This document shows, in pieces, positions 1-8,127 of a stretch of DNA of 64,000 nt (position 1 is its first letter; each line of letters begins with the position of its first letter). Under the pieces are notes generated by a model that saw only the letters and a program-made list of their open reading frames with translations, was not told the origin of the DNA and did no database searches. The position numbers were made by a program, and so were the translations under genes. The stretch spans positions 434,001 through 498,000 of the forward strand of contig JAJXYY010000042.1 in NCBI GenBank assembly GCA_021780315.1, read 5' to 3'. The DNA comes from Acidobacteriota bacterium. Its GTDB lineage: Bacteria > Acidobacteriota > Terriglobia > Terriglobales > Acidobacteriaceae.

Positions 1-40
1 GCCTCGCTCCCAGGACTCAGCCTGATCCTACTTACCGACT

Positions 41-1276
41 ATGGGAATCAACAGGAAATCCGTGGTTGAAACCACCAATGTAAGTTCATTTGACGACGTC
101 TCAATCGACGGCGAGCCTCAACTTGGACCGTCCGCACAGGATGGGCCGCGAGAACGCGTTTCAAGGATTCGAGTAGTCGTGATAGCGATCGTCGCTCTGC
201 TGATTACGATTGCCACACTTGGTTATTCTCTGTATATAAGGGCATTTCCCAACACCGACGACGCCAGAATTGAGGGCAACATCATTACCATTAGTTCAAG
301 AGTCCCGGGAACTCTCACTGAGGTCGCTATCGAGGACGGCGAACAGGTGAGCCCAGGTCAGCTCTTGGCTAGGCTTGATCCTAAAGACTTATCTATCATC
401 CGGAATAGAACTGAACTGCAGACCAAGAATGCTTCGGCGCTCTCCGATGCGCTTGCGGTTGGAATCGCGCTGAAAAGGAAAACCAACAGCGACGCTGTGC
501 TTAGCTGTAGGGAAGAACTGAAAGCGGCTGCAGCAGCACAGCTTGTTGCGTCCGCGAGGCTGCGTGAAGCGCAAGCAGAAGAGTTGGAGGCGAAAAACAA
601 CGAGGCGAGGGCCGCACAAATGCGCGATATGATTTCCCAAAAAGATTATGAGTCTTTCGTTACGCGGCACCAGATTACACAAGCTGCATTAGAAGCCGCT
701 GGCGAAGAACTAACGGAATCGGTTGCTAAGAGGGACCAAGCTCAAGTTTCGCTTGACGATGCCCTTGCCCAAGAAAAACAAATTGCTCAACTAGAGCTTC
801 AGTGGGAGGCCGCAAAGGCGTCGGAACGTTTAGAACATCAGAATGTCTTGGCAGCTTTGAGAAATCTCTCGTACACCACCATAGTCGCTCCATCTGATGG
901 AATCGTTCAAAAGAAAGAAGCGCAGGTCGGCGAGGTTGTTCAGACGGGCCAACCACTACTCGCGATTGTATCGTTAAGCCATCTGTGGGTCTCCGCGAAT
1001 TACAAGGAGACTCAATTGGCAGGCGTCAGGGTTGGTCAGAAGGTGCGCGTTCATGTTGATGCCCTGGGAACCACCTTCAATGGATACGTAAGAAGCATTG
1101 GAGGTGCGGCAGCATCAATGTTTGATTTGCTTCCGCCTGAAGACTCCAACGGAAATTATGTCAAGATTGTGCAGCGTATTCCCGTGAGAATTGACCTAGA
1201 AGGGAAGAAGGAAGATTTAGCGCGACTTCGTCCGGGCATGTCCGTCGAACCCACGATAAATACAACAGGTTGGTGA
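41..1276 (+). CDS. emrA: HlyD/EmrA-type membrane fusion protein of a drug efflux pump
   Basis: Periplasmic adaptor that would link an inner-membrane MFS exporter to an outer-membrane channel. The 411 residues show a short cytoplasmic N-terminus, one membrane segment at about 43-65, then the NTDDARIEG stretch and a split lipoyl domain (first half near residues 80-110, ending LLARLDP). A long Ala/Glu-rich coiled-coil hairpin spans about 120-270. The second lipoyl half (APSDGIVQKKEAQVGEVV) is followed by a beta-barrel segment. Length fits EmrA/HlyD_D23 proteins. The MFS gene starts 6 bases after the stop, so the two form an operon. No regulator or TolC-like partner is visible in the window; one may lie to the left. 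Codon use is less G-biased than in the rest of the window, consistent with transfer. The symbol rests on family resemblance and gene order. Confidence 0.85.
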   Translation: MGINRKSVVETTNVSSFDDVSIDGEPQLGPSAQDGPRERVSRIRVVVIAIVALLITIATLGYSLYIRAFPNTDDARIEGNIITISSRVPGTLTEVAIEDGEQVSPGQLLARLDPKDLSIIRNRTELQTKNASALSDALAVGIALKRKTNSDAVLSCREELKAAAAAQLVASARLREAQAEELEAKNNEARAAQMRDMISQKDYESFVTRHQITQAALEAAGEELTESVAKRDQAQVSLDDALAQEKQIAQLELQWEAAKASERLEHQNVLAALRNLSYTTIVAPSDGIVQKKEAQVGEVVQTGQPLLAIVSLSHLWVSANYKETQLAGVRVGQKVRVHVDALGTTFNGYVRSIGGAAASMFDLLPPEDSNGNYVKIVQRIPVRIDLEGKKEDLARLRPGMSVEPTINTTGW

Positions 1277-1282
1277 TATGGA

Positions 1283-2854
1283 ATGGCCATGTCTATGAGG
1301 CGGGGGCTAGTACTTTTTTCGGTGCTTGTGCCCACGTTTTTGGAGATCCTCGACATGACCATTGTCAATGTGAGCCTTTATCACATCGGTGGAAATCTAG
1401 GGGCATCGATCCAGGAAACCACTTGGGTTATTAGCGGTTACCTGATGTCAAATGCGATAACGATGGCACTGAGTGGTCGAATCGCAGAATTTCTTGGCAA
1501 GAGAAATTATCTCCTCATCTCAATCGGAGGCTTCACTATAGCCTCGGTGCTCTGTGGCGTCTCACCTAATCTTCCCGCGCTTGTGTTGTGTCGCGTGGTA
1601 CAGGGAGCTTTCGGAGGTGGTCTTCAACCTTTGTCGCTCACACTCATAGCAGAAGTGTTTGAACAGCAGGAGCAGCCCCGAACTATTGCAATATGGGCTC
1701 AAAGTGTCAGCGCCGCTCCGCTTGTCGGCCCCGTGTTAGGAGGATTTATTACCGACCAGTTGGGCTGGCGATGGATCTTTTTACTCAATCTTCCAATCGG
1801 TGTGATTTCATATCTCGTAGTGAATTCAGTCACGCGTAATTCCAAAACCCTGTCTTTGAAAAGTAGGGACAGAATTGATGTTCGCGGTGCCTACCTTTTG
1901 ATTATCGCGCTAGCGTCGCTGCAGATGGTGATCGAACGCGGAAACGAAGTGTCATGGTTCTCATCAAAGCTGATTACCGGTCTTGCGATAATGTGCATTT
2001 TCGCCTTTTTGTTGTTCGTGTTTCACTCCTTGAAAAATCAGGACACGATACTCGATATTCGCATCCTCAAGCATCCCATCTTCTGCTTGGCAGTAATACT
2101 GCTCTTCTTCGTTTCGTTTACGTACAGCGGAATGGCAATCGTATTCCCAATCTTATTGCAATCGGTGTTTGGCTTTTCAGTTGCACAGGCTGGCGCGGCG
2201 ACCATACCACGCGCTGCAGTGTCCCTCATCCTTATCAAGACATACAGCAGGCTAATTCGCAGGGTTCATCCTTTGACCTCCGTGGCGGTTGGATGTTTCC
2301 TATGCGCTATCAGCGCCGACATTATGTCGCGTTACACAGTGCATAACAATGCTGCTTCCTTTCTCCCGCCGCTGATACTGCAGGGAATTGCGTCAGGATT
2401 GATGTTTGTTCCGCTGACGCTCCTCTCGACTCAAAGCGTTCCCAAAAACAATCTAGGTAATGCTGTCGGCTTGACAAGCTTGCTGCGAAGTGTTGGAGGC
2501 AGTCTTGGCATTGCAGTTGCAACGGTGATCTTGAACTCCAGCACCCAGTCATTTACTGCACGTTTGAATACGACCATCTCACAATTCGATCACACTACTC
2601 GCTCGACACTTGCGAATCTTGTGCATAGCAGAGCTCCGCACAACGAAATGCTGAGAGATCGTGAGCTTAGTGTGGCTGATTTTCACTCGATTGTTCATAC
2701 GCGTGCCATGTCGCTCGCCTATACCTCTCTTTTCATGGATGCAGCAAGTTGTTTTGCTGCCCTTGCGCTAATGTGCCTCGCGCTGAGGGTTATAGCGGAA
2801 TACAGATCATCACGAGCCATAAAGGAAAAGCTCTTGCATAGTCCAAGTCTATAA
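1283..2854 (+). CDS. emrB: MFS transporter, DHA2 (14-TMS) drug:H+ antiporter, EmrB type
   Basis: Inner-membrane exporter working with the adjacent fusion protein. The 523 residues contain about 14 hydrophobic segments. Near the N-terminus DMTIVNVSL matches the DHA2 motif, WVISGYLMSNAI follows, and APLVGPVLGG is the antiporter motif C in helix 5. Helices 13-14 lie at the C-terminus after a loop of about 80 residues. Length is normal for EmrB. The start at ATG 1283 lies 6 bases after the emrA stop; two more in-frame ATGs follow within six codons, so the exact start is uncertain. The substrate cannot be read from sequence. Base composition resembles emrA and differs from the core genes to the right. 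Confidence 0.85.
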   Translation: MAMSMRRGLVLFSVLVPTFLEILDMTIVNVSLYHIGGNLGASIQETTWVISGYLMSNAITMALSGRIAEFLGKRNYLLISIGGFTIASVLCGVSPNLPALVLCRVVQGAFGGGLQPLSLTLIAEVFEQQEQPRTIAIWAQSVSAAPLVGPVLGGFITDQLGWRWIFLLNLPIGVISYLVVNSVTRNSKTLSLKSRDRIDVRGAYLLIIALASLQMVIERGNEVSWFSSKLITGLAIMCIFAFLLFVFHSLKNQDTILDIRILKHPIFCLAVILLFFVSFTYSGMAIVFPILLQSVFGFSVAQAGAATIPRAAVSLILIKTYSRLIRRVHPLTSVAVGCFLCAISADIMSRYTVHNNAASFLPPLILQGIASGLMFVPLTLLSTQSVPKNNLGNAVGLTSLLRSVGGSLGIAVATVILNSSTQSFTARLNTTISQFDHTTRSTLANLVHSRAPHNEMLRDRELSVADFHSIVHTRAMSLAYTSLFMDAASCFAALALMCLALRVIAEYRSSRAIKEKLLHSPSL

Positions 2855-3379
2855 CATCCGCTAGGTCCAACGGTTTTTGCAGTGGACTTAAGATGTGCCG
2901 ATGCAACACGCCAGGCCAAGTATGGTTGTTTCTGGTCTTTGTCCGGACTGGAAAAATCCAGTCCGTGGCCTTCGAATATCCGAAGCTTGATTTCCAGGCT
3001 GGAAGATAACAACCGGCTCATCGTTCATGCTGCTGCCAGCGGCACCCTGTAACTTTCCAATATACGCAAGCGAGCATCTTTCTAAAGGACTTATAGGCCG
3101 AACCAATAAGTAAAAGCAAGATGGTGTTTTGCACGACTTTCCCCACTTCGTGCCCCTCTGGTGGACGGCCCACAGAAAGGGCCTTATTGGGTCCGTTCGC
3201 GCGAGCGGCGCCTGCGCGCCAAACGATAGTCCGCGTTTGTCACTTGGACGCGCCAACCATTCCGGCCTCCCACCATCGCCGCACTCGTTTTTCTTCCTGT
3301 CAGCCGTGCAGGAGATTTTGTCGGCTGCGCCCTTGTGAACAACAAAATCGCCCGCAGGGCCGACATGGAGGGCTTTTCA
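2855..3379. other. Gene-free stretch between the efflux operon and the methyltransferase remnant
   Basis: No reading frame here looks protein-like. A perfect 8-bp inverted repeat with an AAAA loop lies at 2945-2964 (GGACTGGA/TCCAGTCC), about 90 bases after emrB. It could be a weak transcription stop but has no T tract. The last 100 bases, before the broken methyltransferase, are compositionally different and probably belong to the same mobile remnant. Confidence 0.4.
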
Positions 3380-4113
3380 ATGGAATATCAGAGCAACAAC
3401 AACGGCAACAGCAACCGCGTGTTTTCATCGAAACAGAGTCTTCCCAGCAATCGTGTTCTGCATGGGGATTGCATTGAGGTCATGCGTCAGCTACAGCAGG
3501 GAGTATTGATTTCATCTTGACCGACCCACCGTATTTAGTGAGCTACTGTGACCGCAGCGGAAGAACCATTCAGAACGACAGTAACGCCGATTGGCCCAGG
3601 CCAGCTTTTAGAGAAGCCTATCGCGTACTCAGACCGAACTCGTTTACGGTGACGTTCTATGGCTGGAATTAGGTAGACCGCTTCATGGATGCGTGGCACA
3701 GTGCAGGTTTCTATGCAGTGGGGCATCTGGTATTTCGCAAGAGCTACGCATCGAGCAGGCGTTTTGTTCGTTACGAACATGAGCAGGCGTATCTAATGGC
3801 AAAGGACAGTCCCGCATTGCCGTAGAACCCTATCGCGGACGTGATTGATATGCCCTACTCGGGGAATAAGATTCACCCCACGCAGAAACCTGTGAAAGCG
3901 TTATTGCCACTCATCGAAGCCTTTTCCAAAGAGGGCAGTCTGGTTTTAGACCCGTTCTGCGGTTCCGGCTCAACATTGGTAGCAGCGCGGGAGTCGAACC
4001 GCCGTTATCTTGGTATCGAACTTGACTCCCGCCACCATGCAGCCGCCAATAGACGCCTTAGAGCAGCTTCGTATGATGGAGGCTTTTCTGTCCAGGCTGT
4101 ACGGTGTGCATAA
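3380..4113 (+). pseudogene. Beta-class DNA (N4/N6) methyltransferase, inactivated by one frameshift and two stops
   Basis: Conceptual translation gives a site-specific DNA methyltransferase. The N-terminal part reads LPSNRVLHGDCIEVM, then the frame is lost near 3498-3502. In the next frame it continues SIDFILTDPPYLVSY, where DPPY is the catalytic motif IV. In-frame TAG codons lie at 3670-3672 and 3823-3825. The rest is intact: NKIHPTQKPVKALL, then DPFCGSGSTLVAA (SAM-binding motif I) and YLGIELD. Motif IV before motif I is the beta-class order. No restriction enzyme is adjacent. Such solitary methylases are common on plasmids and conjugative elements, so this is probably a decayed cargo gene. 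The start at 3380 (MEYQ) is a guess; the frame is open back to 3335. Confidence 0.85.
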
Positions 4114-4205
4114 AGGCCAGAACGGAATTTGCAGCGGAGTCTGTGTCCGCAGACTCCGCTCTTCTGAGCCGGCGCTCCGCGCCTCCCCCCTGGATTCGCC
4201 CGTCC

Positions 4206-4670
4206 CTACGAGAATTTGCGCGGACGCTTACGCGCCGTTGTTGGAATAGGATCGCCCGGAGCAATCACGTGCGCCCGCAGCTTGTGTTGCGGAAAATCAT
4301 CTGGATTCAGCGTCACAATAAAATCTGCATTCCCGGTCTCTGCACAGATGCAGAACGGTTCGTCGCAGGGATCGGGCGAGATGTCACGTCCAGAAGTCAT
4401 GGACACTTCTTCAGCCCCCGCACGAATCAGGCTGATCGCTTCCCCTATAAGGTTCGAACGCACCTTGCGCCGATACAGAATTGCCTTGTATTCGTCGAGG
4501 ATTTCTTCATTCACAAGCCACAGGAAAGTTTCGTTGTTAATCCAGTCCCGCAGCATCGCCGCGCTCGATACCAGTGTTTGCGGTTCGGAGTTTCTGAACG
4601 CGGCGATTCCTGCCACAAGTACAGAAGTATCGACGACACCTCTAGGCCGTTTTTTCCTGGGGTATGGCAA
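4206..4670 (-). CDS. PIN-domain toxin-like ribonuclease of a toxin-antitoxin pair
   Basis: Predicted Mg-dependent RNase of the PIN superfamily (COG1569-type putative toxin). The 154 residues show the acidic active-site pattern: D14 in VVDTSVLV, E55-E60 in NEEILDEYKAIL, D103 in DPCDEPF, D116 in NADFIVT and D124/D125 in LNPDDF. The last block is typical of this subgroup. Its ATG lies inside the end of the upstream gene (29-base overlap), so the two are translationally coupled with the antitoxin-like gene first. The RNA target is unknown. The surrounding remnants suggest it arrived with a mobile element, and here it appears intact. Confidence 0.75.
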   Translation of the reverse strand: MPYPRKKRPRGVVDTSVLVAGIAAFRNSEPQTLVSSAAMLRDWINNETFLWLVNEEILDEYKAILYRRKVRSNLIGEAISLIRAGAEEVSMTSGRDISPDPCDEPFCICAETGNADFIVTLNPDDFPQHKLRAHVIAPGDPIPTTARKRPRKFS

Positions 4671-5223
4671 CTACGGTGATCTCCGGTGTCTTCCTGCGCT
4701 GCGCCCGATAGAGCTTGATGTCGTCCAGGATTTCTCGCTCCGCTATGCCTTTCAAATCGTCGGACGCATCCTCGAAGACGCGGGTGATTTCTTCCTTCCA
4801 GACCTTACGTTTTCGCCCCTCTGTGTCCCCGCGAAGAGGTTCCGGCCCCGGAAGCTGCGCTTCGAGTTCCGCTGCTAATGCCTGGAGTGGGACTTCGATT
4901 CGGATCGTCTCTTTTCCGCGAGCGGGGCGCGACAGAATGGAGACATTGAAAAATCGCCCTGATTTCGACTTGCGGGGGTCTCTGAATATCTCTTTGTTGA
5001 ACCGTGCCAGAAGTGGCACCGACGTGCCCAGCGATTCCTTCAGATAGAAAGCGACCTTTGCCTCCAGCAAAAGGGTGGCGTCAAAGACAAAGAAACGGTC
5101 CTTGCGCTTCGGCTGAAGAACGCCAAACTGGACTAGATTCTGGAGGTCTTTGGGTGCGACGCCCAGAATTTCGCTGGCTTCCCGGAGTTTGAGTTGAACG
5201 GTCTGCATGTGACTCCTCTTCAT
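4642..5223 (-). CDS. Putative antitoxin / DNA-binding partner of the PIN toxin
   Basis: The 193-residue protein overlaps the start of the PIN gene. Its N-terminus (LREASEILGVAPKDLQNLVQ, then FGVLQPKRKDRFFVF) resembles a MerR-like helix-turn-helix plus wing, fitting an autorepressing antitoxin. The middle part holds a basic stretch (RDPRKSKSGRFF) and a hydrophobic segment (VPLQALAAELEAQL). The C-terminal half is highly charged and probably contacts the toxin. Two starts are possible (MKRSHMQTV at 5223 or MQTV at 5208). No named family is recognised with certainty; the role is inferred from gene order, overlap and the HTH-like N-terminus. Confidence 0.6.
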   Translation of the reverse strand: MKRSHMQTVQLKLREASEILGVAPKDLQNLVQFGVLQPKRKDRFFVFDATLLLEAKVAFYLKESLGTSVPLLARFNKEIFRDPRKSKSGRFFNVSILSRPARGKETIRIEVPLQALAAELEAQLPGPEPLRGDTEGRKRKVWKEEITRVFEDASDDLKGIAEREILDDIKLYRAQRRKTPEITVVAIPQEKTA

Positions 5224-5227
5224 CTAA

Positions 5228-5410
5228 ATTTTAGATAAAGAACCACGTCTGGACAAGCAATACTTCGAGTCACCAAACGAGCTGGAAGACGTAATTGTTA
5301 CCGATGTCGAGAAATACCCAGCAGCGTTTGCCGAAGCCAGCTACCACCTCTCGGTAGAGGTCGGAATTGAGGTCCTGATGGGGTCCAATAAGCATTTCTC
5401 AGGGTCTTAA
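5228..5410 (+). pseudogene. Possible remnant of a mobile-element gene (C-terminal fragment)
   Basis: An open + frame of 60 codons without a convincing start ends at TAA 5408-5410. The translation is protein-like in composition: LDKQYFESPNELEDVI, then TDVEKYPAAFAEASYHLSV and VGIEVLMG. It lies immediately upstream of the antitoxin gene on the other strand and just before the tRNA-like fragment, so it may be the tail of a gene cut by rearrangement. No family is recognised. Confidence 0.3.
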
Positions 5411-5812
5411 AAAGCATTTTGGTAGCCATCCGTGCCTTTTGTTTTCTGTTAGTTACCACTCAAGATTCGCTTGACACGGTAGAGGTCAAGGGCACCGACA
5501 GCTGTGCCTTACCCCAATCCATTCCCTCAACGAAACCATGTCCTGAGACTGGCGCGATCAGAGTTCCTGTATCGACTCTCTGAAGCCGTGGCTGTAGACT
5601 CATCTGAATGTCAGTCGGTGCCGTATAGGGTCAGCTCATCCGATATTTCGTCGAAAGCTGGTTCACTGATGTTCGGACACAATACGGACACATTTTGGGT
5701 ACCAAAACATACCACTCAGCACCAGAAGGTACAACAACACCGAAATCACAAACCACATAAATTCAATAATTTAGACTGATTCTAAACCGCTTAGCAGATT
5801 GGAAGGCGGCCC
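5411..5812. other. Gene-free stretch holding a tRNA-Val fragment
   Basis: No coding frame is convincing. The notable content is a 19-base exact copy of part of the tRNA-Val gene at 5470-5488, listed separately. The right end abuts the target duplication of the insertion sequence. Confidence 0.45.
5470..5488 (+). repeat. 19-bp direct repeat of the tRNA-Val anticodon arm (possible att remnant)
   Basis: CTTGACACGGTAGAGGTCA here is identical to 8950-8968 inside tRNA-Val(GAC). It covers the anticodon loop, the 3' side of the anticodon stem and the start of the variable region. Flanking bases differ on both sides and the rest of the tRNA is absent. Tyrosine integrases often use anticodon-loop sequences as crossover sites, so this may be an attachment-site scar. 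Confidence 0.6.
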
Positions 5813-5854
5813 TGAAAAGAGTCCGTTACGGAACTCGGTTGGTTTGCCCTTTAG

Positions 5855-5888
5855 AAGAGCGCTCCCGTTAGGGAGCGTTCTTCGTTTT
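5855..5888 (+). terminator. Strong hairpin in the left end of the insertion sequence
   Basis: A 12-13-bp stem with a GTTA loop (5854/5855-5866 pairing with 5871-5882/5883, one G-U pair) is followed on the + strand by GTTTTT. It reads as a terminator for transcripts entering from the left, antisense to the transposase. On the minus strand it lies just after the transposase stop and may also help end that message, although no T tract follows there. Confidence 0.55.
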
Positions 5889-5901
5889 TGGATTTGATTT
5901 C

Positions 5902-7230
5902 TCAGGCGGGGTTGAGTTTTGCGGTGAGTTTTGTAGCTCCGAGGATGTTGACCATGCGTTTGAGGTTGTAGGCCATGGTGGCGAGGCTGATTTCGGTCTG
6001 TGCGCCGTGGGTGCCGCGCAGCAGCAGGCGCGGATGGCCGAAGATACGGTACTTCAGGGTGGCGAAGGGATGCTCGACGGTCGAGCGTCTGAGTCTCATC
6101 GCCTCGGGCGTGGCCCGTGCGTGCATGCGGTTGAGCGCATCTTCGTCGAGTAGTCGCATCACCAGCCGTTGCGGGGCCCGCGTACAGCGCAGCTTCCTCG
6201 TGCAGCTACCGCAGTCGGTCCTGTCGGCGCTGTAGTAGACGGCCTTGTCCTTGCGGGAGAGTTGCTTGCGCTTGAGCGTCTTGTCCGCCGGGCAGAGGAA
6301 GGTGTCTGTCCCGGGCTGGTAGTGGAAGCGCTCGCGGCCGAACAAGCCGCCATCGCCCTGGTTGTTGACCGCACGCGTTGCTGGCGCATGCGGCAGGATG
6401 CCGCGCTGTTCGCAGTGCGCAGCCTGTTCGGCGTTGGAGTAGCCTGCATCCGCGACGACGTTCAACCGCTCGCAGCCCAGCGCCTTCTGTGCGGCGTCGG
6501 CCATCGGCTCCAGCTGGCGGTTGTCGCCTGCGTCGAGCGTGATCGCATGCGCCACGATGAGCGCGTGCTCCGCATCCACCGCCGTCTGCACGTTGTAGGC
6601 CGGAGCCTTGGACTTGGCTACCGGCATGAAGCCCGCCTCTGGCTCCGGATGCTGCTTGAGCTTCGCAAGTGCGGCCTGCACCGCCGAAGGATCGATCTCG
6701 GCCTGCGCCTCCTCGTCGGCCTGCTCGCAACTATCCAGATACCGCTCCAGCGCAGCTCGCTCGCGCACGATGTCGGCGCTGGCCACCGCGCGGAACTTGG
6801 TGCCGTCGATGGCCACCCACTCGCCGCGGATCAGACCGCAGCTCTGCGCGAACCGCACCAACGAAGCGCCCGCCGCTGTCACCGCTTCGCGGTGCATCCG
6901 CCGGAACTCCGCGATCGACTTGTGGTCCGGATAGAGTCGCTCCAGAAGCCACATCAACTCGACGTTGCGGCGGCACTCCGCCTCCAGCCGCCGCGAAGAG
7001 CGGATCGTCTGCAGATAGCCGTACAGATACAGCTTCAGAAGATCGCGTGGATCATAGCCCGGTCGGTCCGTCTCCGCCGCTTCGGCCCGCTCGAACCCAA
7101 GCTCAGACATCGCCAGCCCGCACACGAACGCATCGATCACACGGCACACATGATCGGCCGGCACAAGATCGTCCAACACCACCGGAAACAACGTCCCCTG
7201 ACTCCGCCCTTCGCCTCGGATATAGCCCAT
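5902..7230 (-). CDS. IS1182-family DDE transposase
   Basis: Cuts and joins the element ends. The 442 residues start MGYIRGEGRSQGTLFP, typical of the family. An N-terminal DUF772-like helical domain follows (DPRDLLKLYLYGYL near residues 62-75; RRNVELMWLLERLYPDHKSI). The DDE residues are recognisable: D in VAIDGTKFRAVAS near 143, D in VVADAGYSNAEQA near 260, and E in RSTVEHPFATLKYRIFG near 395. A Cys-rich insert (CGSCTRKLRC) precedes the last motif. The frame is complete. A 14-bp hairpin sits directly upstream of the start codon and probably limits translation of read-through transcripts. Confidence 0.93.
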   Translation of the reverse strand: MGYIRGEGRSQGTLFPVVLDDLVPADHVCRVIDAFVCGLAMSELGFERAEAAETDRPGYDPRDLLKLYLYGYLQTIRSSRRLEAECRRNVELMWLLERLYPDHKSIAEFRRMHREAVTAAGASLVRFAQSCGLIRGEWVAIDGTKFRAVASADIVRERAALERYLDSCEQADEEAQAEIDPSAVQAALAKLKQHPEPEAGFMPVAKSKAPAYNVQTAVDAEHALIVAHAITLDAGDNRQLEPMADAAQKALGCERLNVVADAGYSNAEQAAHCEQRGILPHAPATRAVNNQGDGGLFGRERFHYQPGTDTFLCPADKTLKRKQLSRKDKAVYYSADRTDCGSCTRKLRCTRAPQRLVMRLLDEDALNRMHARATPEAMRLRRSTVEHPFATLKYRIFGHPRLLLRGTHGAQTEISLATMAYNLKRMVNILGATKLTAKLNPA

Positions 7231-7233
7231 AAA

Positions 7234-7267
7234 AGAAGATGCCCTCGCTTCTACGAGGGCATCTTCT
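7234..7267 (-). promoter_or_regulatory. 14-bp hairpin just upstream of the transposase start
   Basis: A perfect inverted repeat (7234-7247 with 7254-7267, 6-base loop) lies between the right terminal repeat and the transposase ATG at 7230. Such structures in other insertion sequences block translation from outside transcripts; that role is inferred here. Confidence 0.5.
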
Positions 7268-7313
7268 CAAATCAACCAGGTACCTTCAAGAGTTCCGTAA
7301 CAGACTCTGAAAA

Positions 7314-7512
7314 GGCCACCCTCAACAGAAGGCGGATACCTGCCGACCTCTCGGATACTGATCTGAAGGCTCCTGCCGGAATCCAGCAAAGCACTCGCTT
7401 TCGTCGAGTTCAGACGCGTCTGCGACCAGCCAGCATCGCGAGATGACTTCCGAGGTCAAATAGAGATGCGTTCCGGAATTCGGTCGATACCCGAACGGAT
7501 TTGGCATGATTC
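7314..7512. other. Short gene-free stretch right of the insertion sequence
   Basis: About 200 bases with no credible coding frame or structure. Before the insertion it was continuous with the sequence left of 5813. Confidence 0.3.
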
Positions 7513-8127
7513 CTAGGCAAAAAATAGCGAAACTTTATATGGCATAGGAAGAGGATGCCAGGAGTAAGAGGCTTTGTAGGCCCGCAACGCACCATGGATC
7601 TGGTGAAGCAAAGATGCGGTTCCAGATACGGCATACGTGTCAAAATCTCGCTGCAACGCGGATACAGCCGAAGGATCGAGCCAATAACGGATGAAGGTCG
7701 CTGTGAGCGTTACGACAATACCGATTCGCCGTGCAATCAAGCGTGCCGCCGCAACATGGTGGGATCCACCTTCGTTGATAAGGAAGAGGCGACCGTCCCA
7801 CTCATAGCGTGCAAAATGATCGGCTGTGTTTGCTTGATGGAGAATCCTTATTTCACGATGCGAGAGATGCTCCTTCAGCTTCTCGAATGTGAACTCATTG
7901 AGCATCTCAGGAGAGTTTGTTCTCGCGATCTCATCCAGGCTAAGGAATTCCGTCAGATCGCTCTTGGATGCCGAGATTCCACAGACATCCTGGATCTCGC
8001 ATCTCCATCCAGGTCTCAACTCATGCCGCCCCATGCATAAGTCGGTACAAAACAAGGGCGAGAGTGATCGCTCTGATGAGCGTGCCAAACGCCCAACTCG
8101 GAAGGTGAGTCTCCCCAGGCATTCCAT
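7513..8127 (-). CDS. Hypothetical protein with a conserved-looking C-terminal domain
   Basis: The 204-residue frame has a protein-like second half. Key stretches are SASKSDLTEFLSLDE, KLKEHLSHREIRILH, then DHFARYEWDGRLFLIN and EGGSHHVAAARLIARR, ending SYSWHPLPMPY. From memory this resembles uncharacterised proteins of the DUF6685 type; I cannot verify that. The first 45 residues look less protein-like. The upstream minus frame (8016-8543) may be the true N-terminal half, joined by a frameshift near 8016-8022. It lies between the insertion sequence and tRNA-Val, in the accessory region. Function unknown. Confidence 0.5.
   Translation of the reverse strand: MECLGRLTFRVGRLARSSERSLSPLFCTDLCMGRHELRPGWRCEIQDVCGISASKSDLTEFLSLDEIARTNSPEMLNEFTFEKLKEHLSHREIRILHQANTADHFARYEWDGRLFLINEGGSHHVAAARLIARRIGIVVTLTATFIRYWLDPSAVSALQRDFDTYAVSGTASLLHQIHGALRAYKASYSWHPLPMPYKVSLFFA

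Larger units (their letters stand above)
5813..7313 (-). mobile_element. IS1182-family insertion sequence with 6-bp target duplication
   Basis: The element core spans 5819-7307 (1489 bp). Imperfect terminal inverted repeats are GAGTCCGTTACGGAACTC at 5819-5836 and the complement of GAGTCTGTTACGGAACTC at 7290-7307 (17 of 18 match). The flanking direct repeat TGAAAA at 5813-5818 and 7308-7313 is the likely target duplication. It encodes one intact transposase on the minus strand. Intact ends, gene and duplication argue for a recent insertion. Confidence 0.85.

Noticed and set aside
1..69. The tail of an upstream gene overlapping emrA
   Set aside because: Frame 1 is open to a stop at 67-69, but 23 codons are too few to support a gene call; an outer-membrane channel gene to the left is only a possibility.
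3121..3477. A 118-codon + frame overlapping the methyltransferase start
   Set aside because: Its translation is low-complexity and Arg/Pro-rich; the overlapping frame with LPSNRVLHGDCIEVM is the real remnant.
6169..7446. A 425-codon + frame across the transposase gene
   Set aside because: Antisense of an intact IS1182 transposase; it runs through the hairpin and terminal repeat of the element, and has an unnatural Leu/Arg/His composition.
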